Below are positions 1 through 7,681 of a stretch of 64,000 bases of DNA, piece after piece. The position numbers were made by a program, and so were the translations under genes. The first letter of the stretch is position 1, and every line of letters begins with the position of its first letter. The stretch is taken from contig OZ220747.1 in NCBI GenBank assembly GCA_965117015.1, forward strand, positions 1 to 64,000, read 5' to 3'. The notes beneath the pieces were generated by a model, which was not told where the DNA came from, made no database searches, and saw only the letters and a program-made list of their open reading frames with translations. The stretch is from Aldehydirespirator sp965117015. GTDB lineage: Bacteria; Actinomycetota; Acidimicrobiia; Acidimicrobiales; Aldehydirespiratoraceae.

Positions 1-1020
1 CAACCAGTTCGTGTTGTCGGCCCAGTTGGGTCCATCTGTGGCGTTGTATAAGGCGACCAGCGCTTCTCTGTCCGTCTCTACAGAACCCGCGCTGGCCTCA
101 GGAATAATTTCCGCTATTTCGGCAGTGGGTTCCGGTATGGTCACGGAATCTGTTTCGAAGGCAGATCCCTGTTCGGTCTCGGGTGCAGACTCCGGCAGTG
201 GCGTAGTGGGTGCCGGCGCGGTCTCGAGTTCTGGCGGCGCGGTCTCGTGTTCTGGACAGGAGATGTTGACATCACGCTCCAACTCTGCTTCGAGCTGGCT
301 CTCAAGATCCAGACATGCCTCGGCAAGCTGACCCAATACTTCGTTGCTCTGGCTCTCAAATTCGGGATCGATCGGCGCATCTCCCTCCAGGGAGTCGAGC
401 AGGGCAATGAAGTCGGCGAGTTCTTCCCGGTTCTTGATGTCTGTATCGACAGCCCTCACATGTTCTAAGTAGCTCCGGTTGAATCGAACGGATTCCCTGA
501 GTGTGGCGGTCCAGTTGCCGTGGAGGTCGGACAGATGTTCTGGAGGTCTCAGGCTTGACACCTCGTCGACCCCGTCACCACCAAACCGATGGAGAACTTC
601 CCAGAAGTCTGTCACTGCCGGCAGGAGGGTTCCTGCGAATTCGCTCGCGAACTCTCGATCTTGCTCCGACCAAGAGCCGTCAGTCTCAAGCGAGAATAGG
701 CGATCCAGATCCTCGGGAGATAATCCACCAATGGAGTCCTCATACGCATCTTGGAACGCATCTTCGGCCTCTGCGGCAGAGCGTGCCAGGACTTCCTCTA
801 GGGCGGCCGCGTACTCCTGCGTCGTGAGTTCCGCCCCCCTCTGCGTCTGAACGTCCGCAGCAGGCGTGTCCGCCTGTTGTCCGGTTGCCTCGCCGGAGTC
901 GCCGCCGCAAGCCGACAGCATCGCCGTCGACAGCGCGGCCAGAAACAGCAGCGTCCAACGCAAGACAACGCTGCCCCGGCGCGGGTGGTGCCGAATGCTT
1001 GCCGACATGCTCGCTCCCAT
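1..1020 (-). CDS. Leucine-rich-repeat lipoprotein, N-terminal part (cut by left window edge)
   Basis: Read on the minus strand, an uninterrupted frame of 340 codons runs from ATG at 1020 to the window edge. The N-terminus has basic residues, a hydrophobic stretch and a lipobox ending in Cys38 (motif LSAC followed by GGD), so it should be an exported lipoprotein. Residues about 45-260 are acidic and probably helical; about 260-320 form a Glu/Pro/Thr-rich linker. The last visible residues, REALVALYNATDGPNW, are the typical opening of bacterial leucine-rich-repeat domains, so LRRs should follow beyond the edge. GGAGG at 1027-1031 lies 6 nt before ATG 1020; two further ATGs directly upstream are too close to it. 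GC content is somewhat lower than in neighbouring genes. The lipoprotein call is firm; the LRR call rests on that terminal motif. Confidence 0.75.
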   Translation of the reverse strand, partial: MGASMSASIRHHPRRGSVVLRWTLLFLAALSTAMLSACGGDSGEATGQQADTPAADVQTQRGAELTTQEYAAALEEVLARSAAEAEDAFQDAYEDSIGGLSPEDLDRLFSLETDGSWSEQDREFASEFAGTLLPAVTDFWEVLHRFGGDGVDEVSSLRPPEHLSDLHGNWTATLRESVRFNRSYLEHVRAVDTDIKNREELADFIALLDSLEGDAPIDPEFESQSNEVLGQLAEACLDLESQLEAELERDVNISCPEHETAPPELETAPAPTTPLPESAPETEQGSAFETDSVTIPEPTAEIAEIIPEASAGSVETDREALVALYNATDGPNWADNTNWL

Positions 1021-1077
1021 CATCATCCTCCCCAAGCAGCCGAGTGTGATCGCATGCACATCCAGAGCTTGATCATG

Positions 1078-1083
1078 AGTATA
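1078..1083 (-). promoter_or_regulatory. Candidate -10 box for the LRR lipoprotein
   Basis: TATACT on the minus strand sits in an unusually AT-rich patch (about 1070-1100) of an otherwise GC-rich region, roughly 58 nt before the ATG at 1020. No clear -35 was found. The rest of the gap 1027-1212 shows no gene. Confidence 0.4.
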
Positions 1084-1212
1084 TCCATAGCATATGGACG
1101 GCACCGCCTTGTGAGCGGCCGAGCAACGCAGTCCCGCGGCTGACCCCAGGCGACTGATGGCAAGTCGGCCCCTAGAGGACCACTGCCGGCATCGATTTCG
1201 AGACGGACGGGG

Positions 1213-2628
1213 CTAGAGCCGGGCCCGGGCGGCGCGCAGGCGAGCAAGCACGGTGTCCCGGCCCAGCAGGCGCATCGGCTCCCACAGGGGCAGACCGGCG
1301 CCACGGCCGGTGAGGGCCACCCGGACGGGGGGCTGGGACCGCACCCGTTGCCCGATGCTCTCGGTGAGCTCGTCGCCTACGCCCATGACGATGGCCTCGA
1401 GCCGCTCGGCCGAGGAGAAGTCGTCGTCAGCGAGCCGGGCCTCCACCGCCTTGAGCACGTCGGCGGCCGCCCTGCCCTTGACGATCGACTTGCGCCAGGC
1501 CTTCTCGTCGTAGGTGACCTCGGGCCGCAGGATCCAGTCGACCCACCCCGCAACCTCGTCGAGGTGCGCGATCCGTTGCTGGATCTCGCCGGCGAGTGCG
1601 CTCACGACGCCTCGGTTGTAGCGCTCGGGGGGCCAGGGGGCATCCGTGCCGGTCAGGAACGGCTCGGCCGCATCCGCGAACTGCTCGGGAGTGAGCGACT
1701 TGATATAGGCGGAGTTGATGTGATCGAGCCGGGCCGGGTCGAAGAAGGCAGCGGCCGGCTTGACCGCGTCGAGGTCGAACAGCGCGACGATCTCGTCCAG
1801 CGGGCGGATCTCCACCTCGTCGGGTGGCCCCCAGCCGAGCAGGGCCAGGTAGTTGACCATGGCCCCGGGCAGGTAGCCCGATCGGCGGTAGCTGTCGAGG
1901 GACACGTCGTCGCGCCGCTTGGACAGCTTCTGCCGCTTGGCGTTGACCAGCAGCGGCAGGTGCGCATAGACCGGCGGGGCGCCGTAGCCGAGCGCCTGCC
2001 AGATCAGCTGCACCCGCGGCGTGGTGTTGAGCAGGTCCTCGCCCCGGATCACGTGGCTGATGCCCATGTCGTGGTCATCGACCGCGTTGGCCAGATGGAA
2101 CGTGGGCGAGCCGTCGCCGCGGCGGATGACGAAGTCCTCCAACGACTCATTCGGGAAGCTCACCTGCCCCCGCACGGTGTCGTCCACGACGGTGGTGCCG
2201 TCGTCGGGGCAGCGAAACCGCACCACCACGCCGGGTCCGTCGGCCACGTCGCGGTCGCGGGACCAGCCGTGGTAGCCGACCGGGAGCCCGGCCGCCTCGC
2301 AGCGCTGTTCGATCTCGTCCCGGGTCAGGTCGCAGAAATAGGCGGCGCCGCCGGCCAGCAACTGCTCGATGGCGGCCGCGTGCGCCTCGCCGCGTTCGGA
2401 CTGGAAGTAGGGCCCCGCGTCCCAGTCGAGGCCCAGCCACTGCAAGGGCTCGATGATGGCGTCCACATACTCCTGGGTCTTCAGCGCGGCGTCGGTGTCC
2501 TCCACCCGCAGCACCATCTCGCCGCCATGATGCCGGGCGAACAGCCAGTTGAACAGCGCGGTGCGGGCGCTGCCCACATGCAGGAACCCCGTAGGCGCGG
2601 GCGCGAACCGAACCCTGACCGTGCTCAC
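1213..2628 (-). CDS. gltX: Glutamyl-tRNA synthetase
   Basis: Class I aminoacyl-tRNA synthetase charging tRNA with glutamate in the cytoplasm. At 471 residues it has the normal family length. The N-terminal catalytic Rossmann fold opens with RFAPAPTGFLHVGSART, whose HVGS at residues 17-20 is the HIGH signature. KLSKR at 234-238 is the KMSKS-type loop. IRGEDLLNTTPRQ-type residues near 195-207 are typical of the family, and a helical anticodon-binding region follows. In Actinobacteria the enzyme is often non-discriminating and also charges tRNA-Gln for later amidation; that is family knowledge, not visible here. The start is GTG 2628, supported by a TAGTCT -10 box ending 6 nt upstream, which implies a leaderless mRNA. 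The gene stands alone between a lipoprotein and a divergent RDD gene. Confidence 0.97.
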   Translation of the reverse strand: MSTVRVRFAPAPTGFLHVGSARTALFNWLFARHHGGEMVLRVEDTDAALKTQEYVDAIIEPLQWLGLDWDAGPYFQSERGEAHAAAIEQLLAGGAAYFCDLTRDEIEQRCEAAGLPVGYHGWSRDRDVADGPGVVVRFRCPDDGTTVVDDTVRGQVSFPNESLEDFVIRRGDGSPTFHLANAVDDHDMGISHVIRGEDLLNTTPRVQLIWQALGYGAPPVYAHLPLLVNAKRQKLSKRRDDVSLDSYRRSGYLPGAMVNYLALLGWGPPDEVEIRPLDEIVALFDLDAVKPAAAFFDPARLDHINSAYIKSLTPEQFADAAEPFLTGTDAPWPPERYNRGVVSALAGEIQQRIAHLDEVAGWVDWILRPEVTYDEKAWRKSIVKGRAAADVLKAVEARLADDDFSSAERLEAIVMGVGDELTESIGQRVRSQPPVRVALTGRGAGLPLWEPMRLLGRDTVLARLRAARARL

Positions 2629-2634
2629 ACGGCG

Positions 2635-2640
2635 AGACTA
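2635..2640 (-). promoter_or_regulatory. -10 box TAGTCT for leaderless gltX transcript
   Basis: TANNNT hexamer on the minus strand ending 6 nt before the GTG start of gltX, with no Shine-Dalgarno between. This is the spacing expected if transcription starts at the start codon. Confidence 0.5.
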
Positions 2641-2756
2641 GCCAAGCACTTCCAAGCTTCTGCGACGCTCGATGGGTTGAACGGAACCTGATTCTGCCCA
2701 AGGCCGCTGCTACGGTCACGCAGACCGACTGCCTCTAGGGCCGAAGGAGTTATCCG

Positions 2757-3263
2757 ATGTCCGACATGCCTCCGCCCCCTCCCGACGACTCGGGTTGGTC
2801 GCCTGAACCTCCTCCCCCGCCGGCGGGCCCGTCCGACCACGGAGGTGCGCCCGCCGCGGGGCACGCGGATCTGGGAACCGGCGACACCGCCGAGCTCGCA
2901 ACGGCGGGCCAACGCCTCGGAGCCAGGCTCATCGACATTGTCATCGGCGTCGTCCTCAGTCTCGTCGTCGGCCTCGTCGATCCTCTCCTGCTCCCGATCC
3001 TGGTCGGCGCGGCCTACGAGGTCTGCTTCGTCGCCCTCAAGGGGCAGACCCCCGGCAAGATGGCTGTGAGCATCAAGGTCGTCAGGGCCGACAACGGAAC
3101 CTTGCCCGGCTGGGGACCCGCGGCCGGACGCTGGGTCATTCCGACCATCGGATACATACTGCTGATCATTCCCGGCCTGCTCGTCCACGCCTCCCTGCTG
3201 TGGGGCGATCGCCGGCAGGGCTGGCACGACAAGGCGGTGAAGACGCTCGTCGTCAAGGCTTGA
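2757..3263 (+). CDS. RDD-family membrane protein
   Basis: A 168-residue integral membrane protein. The first 50 residues are rich in Pro and Asp/Glu and likely cytosolic. The RDD domain begins around residue 52 with GQRLGARLIDIVIG, carrying the Arg and Asp-Asp/Ile type residues of that family, followed by a long hydrophobic segment (about 57-85), the GQTPGKMAVSIKVV motif, and a last hydrophobic segment (about 128-150). The C-terminal WHDKAVKTLVV is also usual for RDD proteins. Family members are small membrane proteins, some linked to ion or pH homeostasis, but the substrate here is unknown. AAGGAG lies about 7 nt upstream of the ATG. Confidence 0.85.
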   Translation: MSDMPPPPPDDSGWSPEPPPPPAGPSDHGGAPAAGHADLGTGDTAELATAGQRLGARLIDIVIGVVLSLVVGLVDPLLLPILVGAAYEVCFVALKGQTPGKMAVSIKVVRADNGTLPGWGPAAGRWVIPTIGYILLIIPGLLVHASLLWGDRRQGWHDKAVKTLVVKA

Positions 3264-3304
3264 GACTGGCGCTGGCGACTTTCCCGGGCGCCGGACCGAG
3301 TCGT

Positions 3305-3823
3305 CTAGAGCCCCAGCGGGGTTCGCCAGTTATCGGTGCGGGCCTCGGCTGCCGCGGCCGGGGTCAGGCGCAGCGTCTCGGTCGGTACCAGGTCGGCCAA
3401 GCGCAACTTGACGTGGTAGCCGTGGTGGCCGGCCGCGCCGGCGAAGCGGTCCCGGCGCCAGGCCACCAGCTCAGCGTCGGCCTCGCCCAGAAGGCCGAAC
3501 AGCTCCAGGGCCACCCGCAGGTCGTGCATCACCGGCGCCCGGCCGAACATCGAGGCCCGGCGCAACGCCACTGCCACGCATACGGCCAGCGCATCGTCCT
3601 CGCGCTCGCCGCGCGTCAGCACTAGCTGGCCGGCAAAGCGCTCGGCCAGCTTCAGCGCGTAGCCCTGGTCGGGACCCTGGTTGCCCAGGCCCGGGCCGGC
3701 CGAAGGCTCGATGCCGACCACCTCACCGGGCCGGTCGGCCATCCAGGGATCAGCCCGCCGGGGCGGCGATCGGTAGATGGACGGGGCCTGGGCCGTGGCA
3801 GGAACGTGGGAAGGAGCAGCCAC
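3305..3823 (-). CDS. Conserved actinobacterial protein of unknown function
   Basis: Encodes about 172 residues. The sequence looks genuinely coding: it begins with a short Pro/Ala segment and YRSPPRRADPW, then a predicted helical region with DQGYALKLAERF and REDDALAVCVAVALRRASMFGRAPVMHDLRVAL, ending TDNWRTPLGL. From memory this resembles a small uncharacterised family found in many Actinobacteria, with no known catalytic motif. GTG 3823 is chosen because a TAGGCT -10 box ends 8 nt upstream and the conserved-looking YRSPPRR segment precedes the next ATG (3742). It lies downstream of cimA on the same strand, with the structured element 3861-3941 between them. Confidence 0.65.
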   Translation of the reverse strand: MAAPSHVPATAQAPSIYRSPPRRADPWMADRPGEVVGIEPSAGPGLGNQGPDQGYALKLAERFAGQLVLTRGEREDDALAVCVAVALRRASMFGRAPVMHDLRVALELFGLLGEADAELVAWRRDRFAGAAGHHGYHVKLRLADLVPTETLRLTPAAAAEARTDNWRTPLGL

Positions 3824-3860
3824 GAGCGGGCAGCCTAGACCGCGCTTGGGCGAGGAACAG

Positions 3861-3941
3861 CAGGCCGGGGGGTGGCGTCGGGGCAAGCAATGGCGGCGCT
3901 CGCGCCGCCAGGGCGCGCCGGCGACAGGACCCGCCGGCCGG
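3861..3941. repeat. Structured two-copy element, copy 1
   Basis: The outer 17 nt (3861-3877) and the outer 20 nt (3922-3941) are identical to those of the copy at 17656-17747, while the middle differs. The ends are partly complementary (GGCCGGGGGGT against ACCCGCCGGCC). The middle holds a perfect 8-bp stem with loop CTCG at 3891-3910. The element starts 12 nt after the cimA stop codon on the minus strand. It may be a structured RNA, a 3'-end element or a miniature mobile repeat. Confidence 0.6.
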
Positions 3942-3953
3942 ACGACGGGACGC

Positions 3954-5567
3954 TCAGTCGTCGGCGTGGAGCAGGCCGTAGACCACCGAGTCGGCCAGGG
4001 CCTGCCAGGACGCCTCGATGATGTTCTCCGACACGCCGATGGTGGTCCACACCCTGCGGCGGTCGGTGGAGTCGACCAGCACCCGGGTCACCGCCCCGGT
4101 CCCCTTCTGGGTGTCGAGCACCCGGACCTTGAAGTCGGTGAGCGAGATGTTCTCCAGCGCCGGGTAGATGTCGCCCAGCGCGGTGCGAACCGCGGTGTCC
4201 AGCGCGTTGACGGGACCGTTGCCCTCACCGACGGCCACCCGGCGCTCGCCTCCGACCCACAGCTTGACCGTGGCTTCGGTGTCCACCTCCACCGACACGT
4301 CGTTCCAGGCCCGGGCTCCCGTACCGGAGCGGTGGTCCAGCGACACCCTGAACGATTCCAGCCGGAAGAAGTCCTGCTCCCAGCCGCTAGCTCCCCGCAT
4401 CAGCAGCTCCAACGAGGCGTCGGCCGCCTCGAAGTGGTACCCGGCGTGCTCCAGGCGCTTGAGCGTGTCGATCACCTCGCCCAGCACCCGGCCGTCGATG
4501 TCCAGGCCGAGCTCGGCGGCCCTCATCTCCAAGGTTGAGCGTCCGGCCATCTCCGACACCAGCACCCGGGTGCCGTTGCCGACCAGCTCGGGCGACACGT
4601 GCTCGTAGGCGTCGGGGCGGCGGCTCAGCGCGCTGGCGTGCAGCCCCGCCTTGTGGGCGAAGGCGCTGGCCCCCACGTAGGGCTGCTGGGGGTTCATCGG
4701 CAGGTTGACCAGCTCGGCCACGTGGTGCGACACCGACGTGAGACGGGGCAGCCGGCCCTCGGGCAGCGCCCGCATGCCCATCTTCAGCTCGAGGTTGGCG
4801 ATGATCGGCACCAGGTCGCAGTTGCCGACCCGCTCCCCGTAGCCGTTGATGGTGCCCTGAACGTGCACCGCCCCGGCCTGTACCGCGGCCAGCGCGTTGG
4901 CGATCCCGCAGCCCGTGTCGTTGTGCAGGTGGATGCCGACCTCACAGTCGACGTGGGCCGCCACCGCCGACACGGCCTCGGAGATGTCGTCGGGCAGGGT
5001 GCCGCCGTTGGTGTCGCACAGCACCACGGTGGACGCGCCGGCCATGGCCGCGGCCTCCAGCACTCTCAGGCTGAACTCGGGGTTGCGGCGGAAGCCGTCG
5101 AAGAAGTGCTCGGCGTCGAACAGCACCCGCTTGCCCGCGCCGACCAGGAATTCCACCGAGTCGGCCACCATGGCCACGCCCTCGTCCAGGGTGGTCTGAA
5201 GGGCCTCGGTGACGTGGTAGTCCCAGCACTTGCCGACGATGCACACCGTCGAGGTTCCGGCTCCGGCCAGATGGGCCAGCACCTGGTCGGAGTCGACCTT
5301 GCCGCGGGCCCGGCGGGTGGAGCCAAAGGCGACCAGCTCACTGACCTGGAGGTCGAGCTCGGTGCGGGCCCGCTCGAAGAACTCGTCGTCCTTGGGGTTG
5401 GCGCCCGGCCAGCCGCCCTCGATGAAGGCGACGCCGAGATAGTCGAGCTGCTCGGCGATGCGCAGCTTGTCGTCGACGGTGAGCGAGATGCCCTCCAGCT
5501 GTGTGCCGTCGCGCAGGGTGGTGTCGTAGATCTCTACCGAGGGCCGCGACCCGGCGTCGCTACTCAT
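3954..5567 (-). CDS. cimA: (R)-citramalate synthase
   Basis: Condenses pyruvate and acetyl-CoA to citramalate, the first step of the threonine-independent route to 2-oxobutanoate and isoleucine. The 537-residue protein fits CimA rather than 2-isopropylmalate synthase: a TIM-barrel HMGL-like domain starts at about residue 13 with YDTTLRDGTQLEGISL, where an Arg-Asp pair typically contacts substrate and metal. GIHLHNDTG supplies the metal-binding histidines and GYGERVGNCDL is a family hallmark. A C-terminal LeuA-type regulatory domain (about 395-535) probably gives feedback control. The ATG at 5567 overlaps the ilvE stop by 8 nt, so translation is probably coupled. It is third in leuB-ilvE-cimA, under the putative leader upstream of leuB. 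Its product can feed LeuB/LeuC/LeuD-type steps, all encoded nearby. Confidence 0.93.
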   Translation of the reverse strand: MSSDAGSRPSVEIYDTTLRDGTQLEGISLTVDDKLRIAEQLDYLGVAFIEGGWPGANPKDDEFFERARTELDLQVSELVAFGSTRRARGKVDSDQVLAHLAGAGTSTVCIVGKCWDYHVTEALQTTLDEGVAMVADSVEFLVGAGKRVLFDAEHFFDGFRRNPEFSLRVLEAAAMAGASTVVLCDTNGGTLPDDISEAVSAVAAHVDCEVGIHLHNDTGCGIANALAAVQAGAVHVQGTINGYGERVGNCDLVPIIANLELKMGMRALPEGRLPRLTSVSHHVAELVNLPMNPQQPYVGASAFAHKAGLHASALSRRPDAYEHVSPELVGNGTRVLVSEMAGRSTLEMRAAELGLDIDGRVLGEVIDTLKRLEHAGYHFEAADASLELLMRGASGWEQDFFRLESFRVSLDHRSGTGARAWNDVSVEVDTEATVKLWVGGERRVAVGEGNGPVNALDTAVRTALGDIYPALENISLTDFKVRVLDTQKGTGAVTRVLVDSTDRRRVWTTIGVSENIIEASWQALADSVVYGLLHADD

Positions 5568-6480
5568 GGACGTACTCGTTCCACGTCTTGTAGCGGTCGT
5601 TGCGTCCCCGCACGACGTCCGCATAGGCCTCGGCGATGGCCAGCGTGCGCGGGCCGGGGCACACCAGGGGCCGGTCGTCCACCGAGTTGACCGCGCCGAC
5701 CTCGGTGGCGGTTCCGCACACGAAGATCTCCTGGGCGATGTACAGGTCACTGCGGGCCAGATCGCCGATCACCACATCGATGCCGATGTCGCGGGCGATG
5801 GAGATCACCGAGTCCTGGGTGATGCCCGGCAGCGCCCCCGACGACAGCGGCGGGGTCACCAGCAGGTCGGGAGTGCCCGCGAAGATGTTCTCGCCGCTGC
5901 ACTCCGACACCAGCCCGGCCGGGTTGAGCATGATGGCCTCGTCGTAGCCGGCCCTGAGAGCCTCCATCTTGGCCAGCGTCGAGTTGGCGTAGTTGCCGGT
6001 CGTCTTGGAGGCGGGCGGCATGATGTTGTGGTCGTGGCGGGCCCACGACGAGATCTTCAGCCGGACGCCCTTGGTGAGGGCTTCATCGCCCAGGTAGGCG
6101 CCCCAGGGCCACACCGCGATTGCGATCTCCGTGGTGCAGTCGGCGGTGGACAGCCCGATCTCGCCGTACCCGTAGTAGGCGATGGGGCGCACGTAGCACT
6201 CGGGCAGCCCGCTGTCGCGCACCACCAGCTTGCAGGCCTCCACGATCTCGGGCACCGAGTACGGCATAGGCATGTTGAGGATCTTCGCCGAGTTGTACAG
6301 CCGCTGGATGTGATCGGTCAGCCGGAACACGGCGGGGCCGTCGTCGGTGGCGTACGTGCGGATTCCCTCGAACACGCCCGTCCCGTAGTGCAGCGAGTGC
6401 GACAGCACGTGGATCTTGGCGTCCTGCCATCCAACGAGCTCCCCGTTCATCCAGATGTGCTTGGTGGGTGTGATCGGCAT
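5560..6480 (-). CDS. ilvE: Branched-chain amino acid aminotransferase
   Basis: PLP-dependent fold-type IV transaminase (306 residues, normal length) that interconverts valine, leucine and isoleucine with their 2-oxo acids, using glutamate/2-oxoglutarate. The N-terminus HIWMNGELVGWQDAKIHV and HYGTGVFEGIRTY are class IV signatures. Lys159 in PPASKTTGNYANS is the Schiff-base lysine; GYDEAIMLNPAGLVSECSGEN carries the conserved glutamate and phosphate-binding residues. The gene is 52 nt downstream of leuB with a GAGGAAGG-type ribosome site before its ATG, and overlaps cimA by 8 nt. This supports a single transcript for leucine and isoleucine synthesis. Confidence 0.95.
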   Translation of the reverse strand: MPITPTKHIWMNGELVGWQDAKIHVLSHSLHYGTGVFEGIRTYATDDGPAVFRLTDHIQRLYNSAKILNMPMPYSVPEIVEACKLVVRDSGLPECYVRPIAYYGYGEIGLSTADCTTEIAIAVWPWGAYLGDEALTKGVRLKISSWARHDHNIMPPASKTTGNYANSTLAKMEALRAGYDEAIMLNPAGLVSECSGENIFAGTPDLLVTPPLSSGALPGITQDSVISIARDIGIDVVIGDLARSDLYIAQEIFVCGTATEVGAVNSVDDRPLVCPGPRTLAIAEAYADVVRGRNDRYKTWNEYVHE

Positions 6481-6532
6481 TGGGCGGGTGGCCTTCCTCG
6501 AGTGGCGCTTTCTCTGCGGTGTGTCCTGGGTC

Positions 6533-7513
6533 TCAGACCTGCTGGTCGGCGAGGCGGGCGACGATGGCGTCGCCGATCTCGGCGGTGGTGCCGTCGAGCG
6601 ACTCGGGCCGGTCGCAGGCCTTGCGGATCCGTTCTGCGGTCCCGGTCTCGCCGAGATGGTCCAACATCATCGCGCCCGACAGCACCGCCGCGACGGGATT
6701 GGCCCGGCCGGTGCCCACGATGTCGGGCGCCGAGCCGTGGACCGGCTCGAACATCGACACCTGCCCGGGATGCAGGTTGGCGGTGGGCGCCAGCCCGATG
6801 CCGCCCGAGACTGCGCCGCCGAGGTCGGTGAGGATGTCGCCGAAGAGGTTGTCGGTGACGATCACGTCGTAGCGAGCGGGATCCTCCACGAAGTAGATGC
6901 ACGCTGCATCCACATGGTTGTAGGCCGTCGAGACGTCCGGGTATCGGGCCGAGACCTCGTTGAAGGTGCGCTCCCAGAGGTCGCCGGCGAAGGTCAACAC
7001 GTTGGTCTTGTGCACCAGCGTCACGTGCTTGCGCCGGGTCATGGCCAGGTCGAACGCGTAGCGAACGGCTCGCTCCACACCGTGACGGGTGTTAACCGAC
7101 CCCTGGGTGGCGATCTCGTGCGGCGTGCCCCTCCGCAGGAAGCCGCCTTCCCCCGCGTACGTGCCCTCGGTGTTCTCGCGGATCACCACGAAGTCGTGGG
7201 CCGGCGCGGTGAAGGGTCGCAGGTTGATGTAGAGGTCCAGCTCGAAGCGCATCTTCAGCAGCAGGCCCCTCTCGATGACGCCGGGGGGCACCTCGGGGGT
7301 GCCGACCGCTCCCATGTAGAGCGCGTCGAGTCCTCGCCACTCCTCCACGGTGGCGTCGTCGAGCACGGTTCCGTCCCGCAGGTAGCGGCTGCCGCCGAGG
7401 TCGTAGTGCGTGGTGTCAAGATCCACGCCGGCGGCCGCGATCACCTTCAGGCCCTCGGCCACTACCTCGGGGCCAATGCCGTCGCCTCCGATGACTCCCA
7501 CTCGATGTGCCAT
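6533..7513 (-). CDS. leuB: 3-isopropylmalate dehydrogenase
   Basis: NAD-dependent oxidative decarboxylation of 3-isopropylmalate in leucine synthesis; homologues also act on the analogous methylmalate in the citramalate route. The 326-residue protein starts with VGVIGGDGIGPEVVAEG. It carries the substrate arginine region LYINLRPF, VIRENTEGTYAGEGG, the KTNVL lysine segment, DAACIYFVEDP and DNLFGDILTDLGG, whose aspartates bind the divalent metal. EPVHGSAPDI is the nicotinamide-binding segment. It is the first gene of the minus-strand operon. Its roughly 140-nt upstream region holds a leader peptide and hairpins (7552-7656) that suggest control by branched-chain amino acids. Confidence 0.95.
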   Translation of the reverse strand: MAHRVGVIGGDGIGPEVVAEGLKVIAAAGVDLDTTHYDLGGSRYLRDGTVLDDATVEEWRGLDALYMGAVGTPEVPPGVIERGLLLKMRFELDLYINLRPFTAPAHDFVVIRENTEGTYAGEGGFLRRGTPHEIATQGSVNTRHGVERAVRYAFDLAMTRRKHVTLVHKTNVLTFAGDLWERTFNEVSARYPDVSTAYNHVDAACIYFVEDPARYDVIVTDNLFGDILTDLGGAVSGGIGLAPTANLHPGQVSMFEPVHGSAPDIVGTGRANPVAAVLSGAMMLDHLGETGTAERIRKACDRPESLDGTTAEIGDAIVARLADQQV

Positions 7514-7551
7514 GGTTCTGTCGCTAGCTCCCGTCCTGCTGAAGCGCCTGC

Positions 7552-7583
7552 CAAATTACGAAACCGCCCACCTGGGTGGACGG
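7552..7583 (-). terminator. Putative attenuator hairpin in the leuB leader
   Basis: On the minus strand CCGTCCACC-CA-GGTGGGCGG forms a stable stem (7563-7583; two paired blocks around one mismatch) followed at once by a U-rich run TTTCGTAATTT (7552-7562). It lies 39 nt upstream of the leuB ATG and about 30 nt after the stop of the leader peptide at 7612-7656. A second stem, GCGCGC/GCGCGC (about 7590-7609), lies between leader stop and terminator. The layout is that of a transcription attenuator; switching is inferred, not shown. Confidence 0.5.
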
Positions 7584-7611
7584 TTGAAGGCGCGCGCCGG
7601 GATGGCGCGCG

Positions 7612-7656
7612 CTAGGGAATCGCGATGCTGGGCCGGTTCGCCACGGGCACCAGCAT
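7612..7656 (-). CDS. Leader peptide rich in Leu, Val and Ile upstream of leuB
   Basis: A 14-codon ORF on the minus strand encodes MLVPVANRPSIAIP and then TAG. Five of 14 codons are branched-chain (CTG, GTG, GTG, ATC, ATT), including a pair right after the start and a pair just before the stop. It is followed by two hairpins, the second with a U-rich tail, before leuB. Shine-Dalgarno support is weak (GGCGAGG very close to the ATG). The content and place fit a ribosome-stalling leader for a leu/ilv operon. Confidence 0.5.
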   Translation of the reverse strand: MLVPVANRPSIAIP

Positions 7657-7669
7657 ACCTCGCCGCCGG

Positions 7670-7675
7670 TAGATT
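7670..7675 (+). promoter_or_regulatory. -10 box TAGATT for leaderless greA transcript
   Basis: TAGATT ends 6 nt before the greA ATG with no ribosome site between, the leaderless spacing seen repeatedly in this window. It lies within the divergent region shared with the leuB leader. Confidence 0.5.
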
Positions 7676-7681
7676 GATGCG

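Noticed and set aside
1348..2691. Long open frames opposite gltX, cimA, the E1 gene, the dehydrogenase and other genes
   Set aside because: They are mirror images of real genes in GC-rich DNA: arginine- or glycine-histidine-rich, without family motifs, and fully overlapped by recognised proteins.
3861..3941. 6C RNA or another known actinobacterial RNA
   Set aside because: The minus strand has a run of six C, but the two C-loop hairpins of 6C RNA are not present.
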